From Gemmatimonadota bacterium (GTDB taxonomy: Bacteria; 4572-55; J002), in NCBI GenBank assembly GCA_003697105.1, contig RFFQ01000114.1:1-44729 (forward strand): a stretch of DNA of 44,729 nucleotides. Reading direction: 5' to 3'. How positions within the stretch are numbered: the first letter of the stretch is position 1; every line of letters starts with the position of its first letter. Shown in pieces: positions 1-8,117 of the stretch. Position numbers and translations under genes: made by a program. The notes under the pieces are model-generated. The model did not search any database. It was not told the DNA's origin and worked only from the letters and a program-made list of their open reading frames with translations.

Positions 1-549
1 GAAATTACAATCCAGAACAACTACTTCATGGGGGGTCGTCGTGCCTTGCGCCTGAATGGCTTGACCCAAGGCATTGTCAGGAACAATACGTTCTGGTGCC
101 CTTCTCGGCATCCCCCGCTCACATGGGAAATGGTGGAAATTGAAAATACAAATATGGATTCCATCACATGGGAGAATAACACGTTTATCAACAATGGACA
201 ATTCGGTTGGATGAAACCCTGGGTTAAAACCGGTTCAAAAACGGATAAGGTCATTAATGGTAAAAATGGTAAACCAACCGGAACACAAATATTCAAACGC
301 GTGAATAAATATGAACCCGATCGAATCCATCTGATCGTGTATAATTGGGATCACTTAGACCGGGTAACGGTTGATCTCGATACACTTCTTGCGCCCGGTG
401 ATACCTACCGGGTGGTGAATGTGGTCGATTTTTTTGGTGACCCTGTTGTGGAAGGTATAGCGGAGAACTCAACCATCACATTACCCATGGGTCGGCACCG
501 CTATGAACCGGAATTTGGCACCTATATTCTCTTCAAAAACAGGGATTAA
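1..549 (+). CDS. Right-handed parallel beta-helix protein, C-terminal end (partial)
   Basis: The reading frame is open from base 1, so the gene starts upstream; 182 residues are visible. The first ~60 residues show the short N-rich rungs of a parallel beta-helix (IQNNYF, VRNNTF, WENNTF, each about one coil apart). After ~residue 85 comes a non-repetitive tail that looks like a small beta-sandwich (IHLIVYNWDH, then DTLLAPGDTYRVVNV). Such proteins are usually secreted polysaccharide-binding proteins or lyases; no catalytic residues can be assigned from this fragment. It ends 5 bases before the sugar dehydrogenase fusion and is probably in the same transcript, which points to a role linked to the exopolysaccharide. 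The alternative is an unrelated upstream gene merely read in the same direction. Confidence 0.75.
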   Translation, partial: EITIQNNYFMGGRRALRLNGLTQGIVRNNTFWCPSRHPPLTWEMVEIENTNMDSITWENNTFINNGQFGWMKPWVKTGSKTDKVINGKNGKPTGTQIFKRVNKYEPDRIHLIVYNWDHLDRVTVDLDTLLAPGDTYRVVNVVDFFGDPVVEGIAENSTITLPMGRHRYEPEFGTYILFKNRD

Positions 550-554
550 CTCGG

Positions 555-2180
555 ATGATGGAACCCACAGCGATTCAATTCGCTCTGATTGGTGCTGGAC
601 AATGGGGTTTAAACCATGCTCGCACCTTGAATCAACTCGTTGGGGATCGATTCGCTTATGTATGTGACCTTGACAAAACAAGAGCCGCGCTGGTTCATCA
701 AATTTCCGATTCCATTGAATTTATTACGGAAGCCCAACCCATTTTAACCGATGAATCGGTTCAAGCTGTAATTATTGCGACTCCGGCGGAAACCCACTAT
801 GCTATCGCCAAAACCTGCTTGGAAGCCGGCAAGCACGTGTTGGTTGAAAAACCCCTCGCGTTGTTTTCGGAGCAGGCAAAAGAGCTGGACCAGTTAGCGA
901 CCGCTCAACAAAAAATCCTGATGGCGGGGCATGTATTACTGTATCATCCGGCGGTGCAGAAGCTCAAGCAGATGATCGATCAGGGTCAATTGGGCAAACT
1001 TCAATATATCTACAGTAACCGGCTCAATTTGGGTACGGTTCGAAAAGAAGAGAATATTTTGTGGTCATTTGCTCCGCATGATATTTCGATTTTGCAGTAC
1101 CTGATCGGAGAGTATCCCGTTGAAGTGAACGCCAAGGGTGCGGTTTTCCTACAGCCGGGTATTCATGATGTTACTTTGACCACGCTCACGTATCCGAATA
1201 ACATCCACGCCCATATTCATGTTTCGTGGTTGCATCCCTTTAAGGAACAGCGCTTGGTGGCCATTGGGGATAGGTCAATGGCGGTCTTAGAGGATTCCCG
1301 GAAAGAGGATAAGCTCATTCTCTATCCCAAAGGGATCGACTGGATTAACGGCGAACCACAAAAGCGCGAAGGGGAGTATCAGGTGATTGACCACGATTCC
1401 AAATTGCCTCTGACCGCTCAATTAGAACATTTTATCGACTGTATTGAGCACAACAAAACACCTATCACGGATGGCAAAAGTGCCATTACTGTCTTGGAAA
1501 TTTTAGAACAGGCGCAACATCGCCTAGAAGAAAAGCCAGCACCCGATCTTGATATCCCGAAACCTGAATCCAAGCCTGATTATTTTGTGCACCCGCTAGC
1601 AGTTGTGGACGAAGGTTGTGAGATTGGAACGGGTACTAAAATCTGGCATTTTTCGCATGTCCAATCTGGAGCAAAAATCGGTGAGAAATGTGTGCTGGGG
1701 CAGAATGTCAATGTGGGAAATAACGTTACTATCGGCAATTATGTGAAAATTCAGAATAATGTCTCAGTCTATGAAGGGGTTGAATTGGAGGATTATGTCT
1801 TTTGCGGTCCCTCAATGGTCTTTACCAACGTGATCGATCCGCGCTGTGAGTTTCCGCAATCCGGTAGTGCATTTTACCGGCAGACCGTTGTCAAATACGG
1901 CGCATCGATTGGCGCCAATGCGACCATTGTTTGCGGCAATACGCTGGGTCGATTTTCGTTCATCGCCGCGGGTGCGGTGGTAACCAAAGATGTACCCGAT
2001 TATGCTCTGATGGCAGGTGTGCCGGCACGACGCGTCGGCTGGATGTCCCGTCATGGCGCACGACTCCCCGAACCGGACCCACACGGCATCATGATATGCC
2101 CCAAAAGCGGGTGGCGTTACCAAGAAGTGGCCCCGGAGCTTTTGCGGTGCCTCGACCACCCGGAGGACCAGCCCATCTAG
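555..2180 (+). CDS. Fused UDP-sugar 3-dehydrogenase / hexapeptide N-acetyltransferase (WbpB-WbpD type)
   Basis: This is a two-domain protein of 541 residues. Residues ~8-325 are a Gfo/Idh/MocA oxidoreductase: the nucleotide-binding turn GAGQWGLNHAR is the form seen in WbpB/WlbA, followed by EKPLAL and the APHDISIL segment. Residues ~345-515 are a left-handed beta-helix acyltransferase with hexapeptide rungs (VHPLAVV, EIGTGTKIW, IGEKCVLGQNV, VTIGNYVKI) like WbpD/WlbB. In the known pathway WbpB oxidises UDP-GlcNAcA at C3, WbpE aminates it, and WbpD acetylates the new amine to give UDP-GlcNAc(3NAc)A. Here steps 1 and 3 are on one chain and the WbpE-like gene follows 93 bases later. A tail of ~30 residues after the helix (GIMICPKSGWRYQEV) is extra. 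ATG 555 is followed at once by a second ATG at 558; either could be used. Substrate is inferred from family and neighbours. Confidence 0.88.
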   Translation: MMEPTAIQFALIGAGQWGLNHARTLNQLVGDRFAYVCDLDKTRAALVHQISDSIEFITEAQPILTDESVQAVIIATPAETHYAIAKTCLEAGKHVLVEKPLALFSEQAKELDQLATAQQKILMAGHVLLYHPAVQKLKQMIDQGQLGKLQYIYSNRLNLGTVRKEENILWSFAPHDISILQYLIGEYPVEVNAKGAVFLQPGIHDVTLTTLTYPNNIHAHIHVSWLHPFKEQRLVAIGDRSMAVLEDSRKEDKLILYPKGIDWINGEPQKREGEYQVIDHDSKLPLTAQLEHFIDCIEHNKTPITDGKSAITVLEILEQAQHRLEEKPAPDLDIPKPESKPDYFVHPLAVVDEGCEIGTGTKIWHFSHVQSGAKIGEKCVLGQNVNVGNNVTIGNYVKIQNNVSVYEGVELEDYVFCGPSMVFTNVIDPRCEFPQSGSAFYRQTVVKYGASIGANATIVCGNTLGRFSFIAAGAVVTKDVPDYALMAGVPARRVGWMSRHGARLPEPDPHGIMICPKSGWRYQEVAPELLRCLDHPEDQPI

Positions 2181-2191
2181 GAAAAAGTAAG

Positions 2192-2222
2192 GTCGAATAC
2201 TGCGGATGTACTCGACATTTTT
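2192..2222 (+). terminator. Possible intra-operon hairpin with T-tract
   Basis: A 9-base arm (2192-2200) pairs with 2208-2216 with one mismatch around a 7-base loop and is followed by ATTTTT. It lies in the 93-base gap between the fusion gene and the first aminotransferase. It could be a weak attenuator or processing site; the mismatch and short T-run make full termination unlikely because the downstream genes belong to the same pathway. Confidence 0.3.
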
Positions 2223-2273
2223 GTCAAAAAACCGATCACCATCTTAACTTACGACCGGTAAGGAATCCATACC

Positions 2274-3407
2274 ATGCAATTTATTGACCTCAAAACTCAG
2301 TATCAACGTATCAAAGATGACGTCAACCGGCGGATCGAAGTGGTGCTCGATCATGCTGCTTTCATTTTAGGACCAGAAGTTCGGGAGGTGGAAACCCGGC
2401 TCGCGGAATATGTTGGAGTGAATCATTGTGTGACCTGCGCCAGCGGTACAGATGCATTACTGATGGCACTCATGGCGTATGATGTGGGTCCCGGGGATGT
2501 GATTTTTACAACCCCCTTTACTTTTATCTCCACGGCAGAAGTAATTTCGTTATTGGGAGCGACGCCGGTCTTTGTCGATATTGACCCGCAAACGTATAAC
2601 CTCGACCCGGCTAAACTGCGCGAAGCAATCCTTGCTTGTAGGGAAAATCGCTGTTTACGTTGTGACCAATCCGATTGCCAACGCCAACCAAAGGGGATCA
2701 TCCCCGTCGATCTGTTTGGCTTGCCTGCTGAATATGATCAAATTGAGAAAATTGCTCAGGAATTCGACCTGTTTGTGCTGGAAGACGCTGCACAGAGTTT
2801 TGGGGCAACCTACCAGGGACGGAAAGCGTGCTCATTCGGTGATGTGGCGGCAACCTCGTTTTTTCCGGCAAAGCCCTTGGGTTGTTACGGCGATGGGGGG
2901 GCGATCTTCTGTAATGACAATGTGTTGGCAGAAAAGTTGCGCTCTATTCGAGTACATGGGCAAGGAACGCATAAATATGATAATACCCGCATTGGTGTAA
3001 ATGGGCGCTTTGACACCCTTCAGGCGGCGGTGATCCTCGCTAAAATGGAAATTTTTGATGAGGAAGTCGAGGCACGGCAACGCATTGCACAACGCTACAC
3101 GGAAGGATTGGTCGAAAAATTCACGACACCTTTTGTTCCTGATTATATCATTAGCGCGTGGGCACAGTACTCCCTTTTGGCGACGGATCGCGATGCAGAA
3201 ATCGCAAAATTGAACGAACAGGGTATTCCGACGGCTATTTATTATCCGAATCCCCTGCATTTGCAAACGGCTTATCAATATTTGGGATACCAACGGGGGG
3301 ATTTTCCGGTCAGCGAACAAACCGCAGACCATATTTTTAGCGTACCCTTTCACCCGTACCTGAGCAACGCTGATCAGGACCGCATCATTGACATCTTACG
3401 GGGATAA
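2274..3407 (+). CDS. DegT/DnrJ/EryC1 family UDP-sugar aminotransferase (WbpE-like, 3-amination)
   Basis: This is a 377-residue PLP-dependent sugar aminotransferase. The PLP-lysine is K200 in FFPAKPLGCYGDGGA, a form typical of the WbpE/WlbC branch. DAAQSFGA around residue 170 is the PLP-ring and acid motif. It would aminate the 3-keto sugar made by the preceding dehydrogenase domain, using glutamate. An insertion near residues 120-140 contains four cysteines spaced C-x4-C-x2-C-x4-C before the IPVDLFG strand; long loops are known here, but this cysteine cluster looks unusual. Start ATG 2274 has AAGGA nine bases upstream. The next aminotransferase starts 6 bases after its stop. Confidence 0.88.
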   Translation: MQFIDLKTQYQRIKDDVNRRIEVVLDHAAFILGPEVREVETRLAEYVGVNHCVTCASGTDALLMALMAYDVGPGDVIFTTPFTFISTAEVISLLGATPVFVDIDPQTYNLDPAKLREAILACRENRCLRCDQSDCQRQPKGIIPVDLFGLPAEYDQIEKIAQEFDLFVLEDAAQSFGATYQGRKACSFGDVAATSFFPAKPLGCYGDGGAIFCNDNVLAEKLRSIRVHGQGTHKYDNTRIGVNGRFDTLQAAVILAKMEIFDEEVEARQRIAQRYTEGLVEKFTTPFVPDYIISAWAQYSLLATDRDAEIAKLNEQGIPTAIYYPNPLHLQTAYQYLGYQRGDFPVSEQTADHIFSVPFHPYLSNADQDRIIDILRG

Positions 3408-3413
3408 TCGAAC

Positions 3414-4601
3414 ATGCGAGAAACCTTTTTGCCCTTTGCTTTACCAGACCTTGACCACACCGAATTTGACCAGATTAAAGAGTCCTTGGAATCCGGTTGG
3501 ATCACAACCGGACCCAAAACCCGGCAATTTGAGGTAGAGTTTGCCACAATGGTTGGAGCAAAACATGCTGTGGCGGTGAACTCCTGTACGGCAGCTATGC
3601 ATCTGGCATTGGAAGCCATCGGGTTACAACGTGGCGATGAAGTTATCACGACCCCATACACGTTTGCGGCGACCGCTGAGGTTATCCGCTATTTTGATGC
3701 CCGTCCGGTCTTTGTCGATGTCGATCCGTTTACGCTGAATATGGATATTTCCCAGATCGAGGCACAGATTACCTCCCAGACCAAAGCGATCATGCCGGTG
3801 GATATTGCCGGACTACCCGTTGATTATGACCCGTTGCTTGATCTGGCTCAGACACATCATTTGACGGTTATTGAAGATGCGGCTCATGCCTTTCCCACCC
3901 GGTACAAAGGGAAAATGATTGGGTCGATCAGTGACATGACGTGTTTTAGTTTTTATGCCACTAAAACGATCACCACCGGTGAGGGTGGAATGATTTGTAC
4001 GGATAACGACGAATGGGCGAACCGCTGCCGAATCATGGCACTGCATGGCATCAGCAAAGATGCATGGAAACGGTACACGGCAGAAGGGTCATGGTATTAT
4101 GAGATTGTTGCCCCCGGCTATAAATATAATTTAACGGATATTGCCGCCGGAATGGGCTTAGCTCAATTGAAAAAGGCAAGGCAGATGCATGCCCGGCGGG
4201 TAGCCATCGCACAGCGATATAATAACGCTTTTCAACATTATCCAGAACTCCAACTACCTGCTCCTGCTTGTAAATCCTCGTGCATCCCTTCCGATTGTGG
4301 TTGCCAACATGCGTGGCACTTGTATCTGATCCGTTTAAATTTCGACCGATTGAACATCGATCGGGCGGGGTTTGTGGATGCGCTCAAACAACGTAATATC
4401 GGAACGAGTGTTCATTTTATCCCGTTGCATATTCACCCGTATTACCGGGAACGGTATCATTTCCAACCGGAAGATTTTCCGGTTGCCTATCAGGAATACC
4501 AACGGGTTATCTCGTTGCCAATCTACAGCAAAATGAGTGATTCTGATGTGGATGATGTCATTGAGGCTGTTGTAACAATTATCGAAACCCATAGGAGTTA
4601 A
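3414..4601 (+). CDS. DegT/DnrJ/EryC1 family UDP-4-keto-6-deoxy-sugar aminotransferase (PglE/ArnB-like)
   Basis: This 395-residue PLP aminotransferase carries K184 in FYATKTITTGEGG, the motif of 4-aminotransferases such as PglE, PseC, ArnB and WecE. Other family marks are SGWITTGPKT near residue 28 and EDAAHAFPT near residue 155. It would convert the 4-keto-6-deoxy product of the membrane dehydratase encoded at 8118-10037 to a 4-amino-4,6-dideoxy sugar. A loop at ~residues 284-297 contains four cysteines (C-x3-C-x4-C-x-C) just before HAWHLYLIRL. It shares only moderate similarity with the preceding aminotransferase, so this is not a simple tandem duplication. The stop codon TAA abuts the ATG of the next gene, suggesting translational coupling. 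Confidence 0.87.
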   Translation: MRETFLPFALPDLDHTEFDQIKESLESGWITTGPKTRQFEVEFATMVGAKHAVAVNSCTAAMHLALEAIGLQRGDEVITTPYTFAATAEVIRYFDARPVFVDVDPFTLNMDISQIEAQITSQTKAIMPVDIAGLPVDYDPLLDLAQTHHLTVIEDAAHAFPTRYKGKMIGSISDMTCFSFYATKTITTGEGGMICTDNDEWANRCRIMALHGISKDAWKRYTAEGSWYYEIVAPGYKYNLTDIAAGMGLAQLKKARQMHARRVAIAQRYNNAFQHYPELQLPAPACKSSCIPSDCGCQHAWHLYLIRLNFDRLNIDRAGFVDALKQRNIGTSVHFIPLHIHPYYRERYHFQPEDFPVAYQEYQRVISLPIYSKMSDSDVDDVIEAVVTIIETHRS

Positions 4602-5183
4602 ATGGTGCCCCGTTGGCTTGAATTTGTACTCGCGTTCGTGGGTTTGATCGCCTTAAGTCCCCTGTTTCTCTTGATTATTGTGGCAATTAAGCTTGACTCG
4701 AGGGGATCGGCATTTTATCTTGCCAACAGAGTTGGACAAGGGAAAGCACACTTTAAGATGTATAAATTCCGAACAATGACTCCCCAAGCGGATCAAACGG
4801 GTCCCCCAATCACGGTGAATGGGGATAACCGAATTACGCGTGTGGGGCGGTTTCTGCGAAGAACAAAGTTGGATGAACTTCCCCAACTAATCAATATTCT
4901 CAAAGGGGAGATGCGGTTTGTCGGACCACGACCGGAAGACCCAACCGTCGCTGAGAATTATTCGGAATCCCAACAGAATATCTTCCGGTTTAAGCCGGGG
5001 ATTACAAGTCCGGCGAGCATCGCGTACCGTTCTGAAGAAGCCATGATACCACCCGAAGCGTGGGATCAGGTCTATTTTAATCAAATTTTGCCAAAAAAAA
5101 TAGAAACGGACCTGCAATACATGCAACGCGCGACGGTGTTTTCCGATATAATGCTGATATTCAAAACCCTATTCAAGGTATAA
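4602..5183 (+). CDS. Polyprenyl-phosphate phosphoglycosyl transferase (PglC/WcaJ-C type initiating sugar transferase)
   Basis: At 193 residues it matches the minimal monotopic phosphoglycosyl transferase. It has one hydrophobic re-entrant helix at ~residues 4-28, followed by FYLANRVGQGKAHFKMYKFRTM, RRTKLDELPQLINILKGEM and VGPRPEDP. The catalytic Asp-Glu pair lies in KLDELPQ. These enzymes transfer a sugar-1-phosphate from UDP-sugar to undecaprenyl phosphate on the inner face of the membrane, starting the repeat unit. The neighbouring 4-aminotransferase and dehydratase suggest the first sugar is an N-acetylbacillosamine-like or QuiNAc4N-type residue, although GlcNAc or others cannot be excluded. 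ATG 4602 follows directly on the upstream TAA, with AGGAG just before the stop. Confidence 0.9.
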   Translation: MVPRWLEFVLAFVGLIALSPLFLLIIVAIKLDSRGSAFYLANRVGQGKAHFKMYKFRTMTPQADQTGPPITVNGDNRITRVGRFLRRTKLDELPQLINILKGEMRFVGPRPEDPTVAENYSESQQNIFRFKPGITSPASIAYRSEEAMIPPEAWDQVYFNQILPKKIETDLQYMQRATVFSDIMLIFKTLFKV

Positions 5184-5199
5184 TTTTAGGAGAGACTTA

Positions 5200-7548
5200 A
5201 TGTATTTCGGTAGAATGGTGCCGAGTGATAGCGCACCGAAACTCCAAGCACCTATTTCAACATCAAATGGTGCTTATCACTCTGAAAATCCGATTCATGA
5301 ATATTTTCAGATTATCGTCCGTGGTCGTTGGATTATTTTAGTGGTGTTTACGCTTGTCATGGCTGCCACTATGATTTATGTGCTTCGAAATAAACCTCGA
5401 TTGGTTTATAGTACAACGGCGACAATTGCGTTGAAAAATAAATCTGGTAACTTGAACCCTTACCCCGTATACCGGGACCCTGCGAAAATCAATAATGAAC
5501 TGGTGATTTTGAAATCCCGCCGCTTGGCAGAGACGATTGCCGATAGCCTCCTGAAGCGTGTTTATATTGACCCGGAAACAAAAAATGAAAAGTTGCATAT
5601 TATTCATCGCCGCGTGGAATCCAACGGTCATGTAGATTACGAGCCGCTGAATAAACGGTCCGTTGTTCGACGGTTACAATCTTCTGCCTCCTTTTCGCCG
5701 ATTCCCCAATCCGATATTATCCAAATTTCGGTGAAAAGCACTCATCCTGAAGAGGCAAAGTTAATTGCCAATCTATTCGCCGAAACCTATTACCAATGGA
5801 ATGTAGAACGTAGCCGGACAGAATTGATCGGCACGCGGAAATTTTTGGAAAAACAGCTTGAGCAAAAACGGGAACGTTTATATCAAGCGGAGGATTCTCT
5901 CCGCAAATATATGGAAGCATCAAATGTGATGACAGATGATGCCGGAGCTACGGCGACAATTGAAAAAATCGCCCAGTTGGAAGCGACGCGGAGTGCGCTG
6001 GAAATTGATATTCAGGCATTTGCCGAGAAGATTAAATCCTATGAGGACAAACTGGGTAGTAAAAGCAACGTTAATGTCATCGCGGAGCAGAATGACCCGT
6101 ATATTACCCAGTTGCAGGAGCAAATTGCAAATTTGGAAGTTCAGCGAGATGTGACCATTACCCAAAACCCTGCACTCGCCGGGCAGGAAGCCTATATCGA
6201 AAAAATGGCGGAAATCAATGCCCAGATTGAAGCGCTCCGTAGCAAATTACAACAGCGCACGGAAGAGTATCGTAAATCCATTTTGAAGGACGAAAATTTA
6301 ACGGCATCCGATATTTTGGAGCTTCGGACATCCATTTTTGCCGCTCAAATGGAAATGCAAACGCTAAAGACAAAAAAGGAAATTTTAGATTCAACCATTG
6401 CGGATTATGAGAGGAAAATTAAAACACTTCCCCAGAAAAGCATTGATTATGCCCGGCTTGTCCGCCAGCGGTCGAGTGCCGAGAAACTCTATCTGCTTGT
6501 TGAGCAACACTATAATGAAGCCTCCATTGCCGAACAATCCGAATTTGGAAATGTCGAAATTATTGAATCGGCAGAAACACCAACAAAGCCGATTAATCCG
6601 CCAAAACCTCTCCGAACAGTATTTCTTGGCGGGTTTTTAGGACTTGGGCTGGGGCTGGGGATTGTTTTTGTCCGAGAGTTTTTCAATACCCAAATTCGAA
6701 CGCCGGAAGACATCAAAAAACGGGGATATACCTTGCTGAGTGTGATTCCTTCTATGAGTTTAGATAATGCAAATCGGAAAAAGCGCAAATCAAAGTCAGT
6801 AGCTGAAAATCCTCAACTTCTCACCTTCGCCAATCCCCGATCTACTGTGGCGGAATCCTACCGCCAATTGCGTACCTATGTCCAATTTTCAAAGACTGAT
6901 ACGCCGGTCAAAACCATTATGGTTTCGAGTGCCAATCCGAGTGAAGGAAAAACCACAACGGCTTCCAATATGGCAGTGGCGTTTGCGACCATGGGTAAAA
7001 AAGTGTTATTGATCGATTGTGATATGCGAAAACCACAGTTACACAATCGATTTTCCTTGGATCGGGAGCCCGGGTTGTCGAATATTTTCTTTTATACGGC
7101 AGCTGTTGAAAAAATTTGTCACAAAACCTCAGTAGATAATCTAGACGTGATTTGTAGCGGGATTATTCCACCGAATCCGGCTGAAATCTTAAGCTCAACC
7201 CGAATGATAGAATTTGTGAAAGAGATGCGAGATCAGTATGACCTGATTATTTTTGATACGCCTCCCATTCTGCGTGTAGCGGACCCCTCCATTGTTTCAA
7301 CACTGGTGGATGGCGTTATCTTAGTGGTCGCTTCCGGAAAGACGCCCGCTGGCGGGTTGAATTTTGCTGTTGAAACGTTAGTTAAAGTCAAAGCGAATCT
7401 TTTAGGTATTGTCCTCAATGATTTCGATCCGAAAAAGGCATATGGGGGCTACTATTACGGTAATTACTATAAATATTATTATTATAGTAGCTATTATGGA
7501 TCGGATCGAGACAAGAAAAAGCAAAGATCGATTAAACTTAAATCATAG
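5200..7548 (+). CDS. Wzc-like polysaccharide co-polymerase with bacterial tyrosine kinase domain
   Basis: This is a 782-residue inner-membrane protein with Wzz-type ends and a cytoplasmic BY-kinase. Membrane helices lie at ~44-63 and ~474-492. Between them is a long coiled-coil periplasmic region (~210-440), ending in a proline-rich ETPTKPINPPKPLR before TM2. The kinase has Walker A at ~580-588 (NPSEGKTTT), Walker A' at ~602-612 (LLIDCDMRKPQ) and Walker B at ~680-688 (LIIFDTPP). Residues ~748-766 hold a cluster of 12 tyrosines, the autophosphorylated tail; 3 or more lysines and arginines follow. It controls chain length and couples Wzy polymerisation to export by cycles of phosphorylation. 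RBS AGGAG lies 8 bases before ATG 5200. No cognate low-molecular-weight phosphatase is visible in the window. Confidence 0.93.
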   Translation: MYFGRMVPSDSAPKLQAPISTSNGAYHSENPIHEYFQIIVRGRWIILVVFTLVMAATMIYVLRNKPRLVYSTTATIALKNKSGNLNPYPVYRDPAKINNELVILKSRRLAETIADSLLKRVYIDPETKNEKLHIIHRRVESNGHVDYEPLNKRSVVRRLQSSASFSPIPQSDIIQISVKSTHPEEAKLIANLFAETYYQWNVERSRTELIGTRKFLEKQLEQKRERLYQAEDSLRKYMEASNVMTDDAGATATIEKIAQLEATRSALEIDIQAFAEKIKSYEDKLGSKSNVNVIAEQNDPYITQLQEQIANLEVQRDVTITQNPALAGQEAYIEKMAEINAQIEALRSKLQQRTEEYRKSILKDENLTASDILELRTSIFAAQMEMQTLKTKKEILDSTIADYERKIKTLPQKSIDYARLVRQRSSAEKLYLLVEQHYNEASIAEQSEFGNVEIIESAETPTKPINPPKPLRTVFLGGFLGLGLGLGIVFVREFFNTQIRTPEDIKKRGYTLLSVIPSMSLDNANRKKRKSKSVAENPQLLTFANPRSTVAESYRQLRTYVQFSKTDTPVKTIMVSSANPSEGKTTTASNMAVAFATMGKKVLLIDCDMRKPQLHNRFSLDREPGLSNIFFYTAAVEKICHKTSVDNLDVICSGIIPPNPAEILSSTRMIEFVKEMRDQYDLIIFDTPPILRVADPSIVSTLVDGVILVVASGKTPAGGLNFAVETLVKVKANLLGIVLNDFDPKKAYGGYYYGNYYKYYYYSSYYGSDRDKKKQRSIKLKS

Positions 7549-7556
7549 GATGAAAC

Positions 7557-8072
7557 ATGCGTATTCCAAACAGATGGCAACGCTTTATTACAATCTGGGT
7601 TATTATCGCCTTTATGTCTCCATCATTTGTGATGGCACAACCGGCGTCGGATTTAGGACTCGCCGGAAAAAACCCACTGGTGAATTACTCTTTTGCACGC
7701 CCCGGTGATCTGACGATCTATGTCAATATTTGGGGGGCGATTGCGGCGCCCGGGCGGTATGAAGTCCCCACAAATACCACGTTGCTGGATTTACTCTCCT
7801 TGACCGGTGGACCAAAACCCGGCGTTAAAATGAATAAAATCCGCATTATTCGCATTGTGGAAACCAATCCAGAAGTAAGGCGGGTTGAATTTACGGTGAA
7901 TCTGGAAGATATAACCAAAATCAAGGATCGAGATATCGAACTTTATCCGGGAGATACCATAATTTTGGAAGAAACCTCTTGGCAACGTACTCGCCAAGTC
8001 ATTAGTTCGATCTCCACGGTGGTTTTATTTGCAACTGCCATCATTAACTTGATAAATCTTTCTAATAAATAA
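7557..8072 (+). CDS. SLBB-domain polysaccharide export-associated protein
   Basis: This 171-residue exported protein has a signal peptide (residues ~1-27, cleavage probably after FVMA-QPAS). A single SLBB-type domain follows at ~50-135 (IYVNIWGAIAAPGRYEVP, then TLLDLLSLTGGPKPG). A hydrophobic helix at ~148-168 lies near the C-terminus. SLBB domains occur in Wza-type outer-membrane export proteins, usually after a Poly_export domain, which is absent here. The C-terminal helix could sit in the outer or inner membrane. It follows the Wzc gene by 8 bases and is surely in the same transcript. It probably helps connect Wzc with an export channel encoded elsewhere. The start ATG 7557 has AGGA seven bases upstream. 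Confidence 0.75.
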   Translation: MRIPNRWQRFITIWVIIAFMSPSFVMAQPASDLGLAGKNPLVNYSFARPGDLTIYVNIWGAIAAPGRYEVPTNTTLLDLLSLTGGPKPGVKMNKIRIIRIVETNPEVRRVEFTVNLEDITKIKDRDIELYPGDTIILEETSWQRTRQVISSISTVVLFATAIINLINLSNK

Positions 8073-8117
8073 TAACGACACCCGTGAACATTGGTTTCAG
8101 ATAGTAGGTTCTGATCC

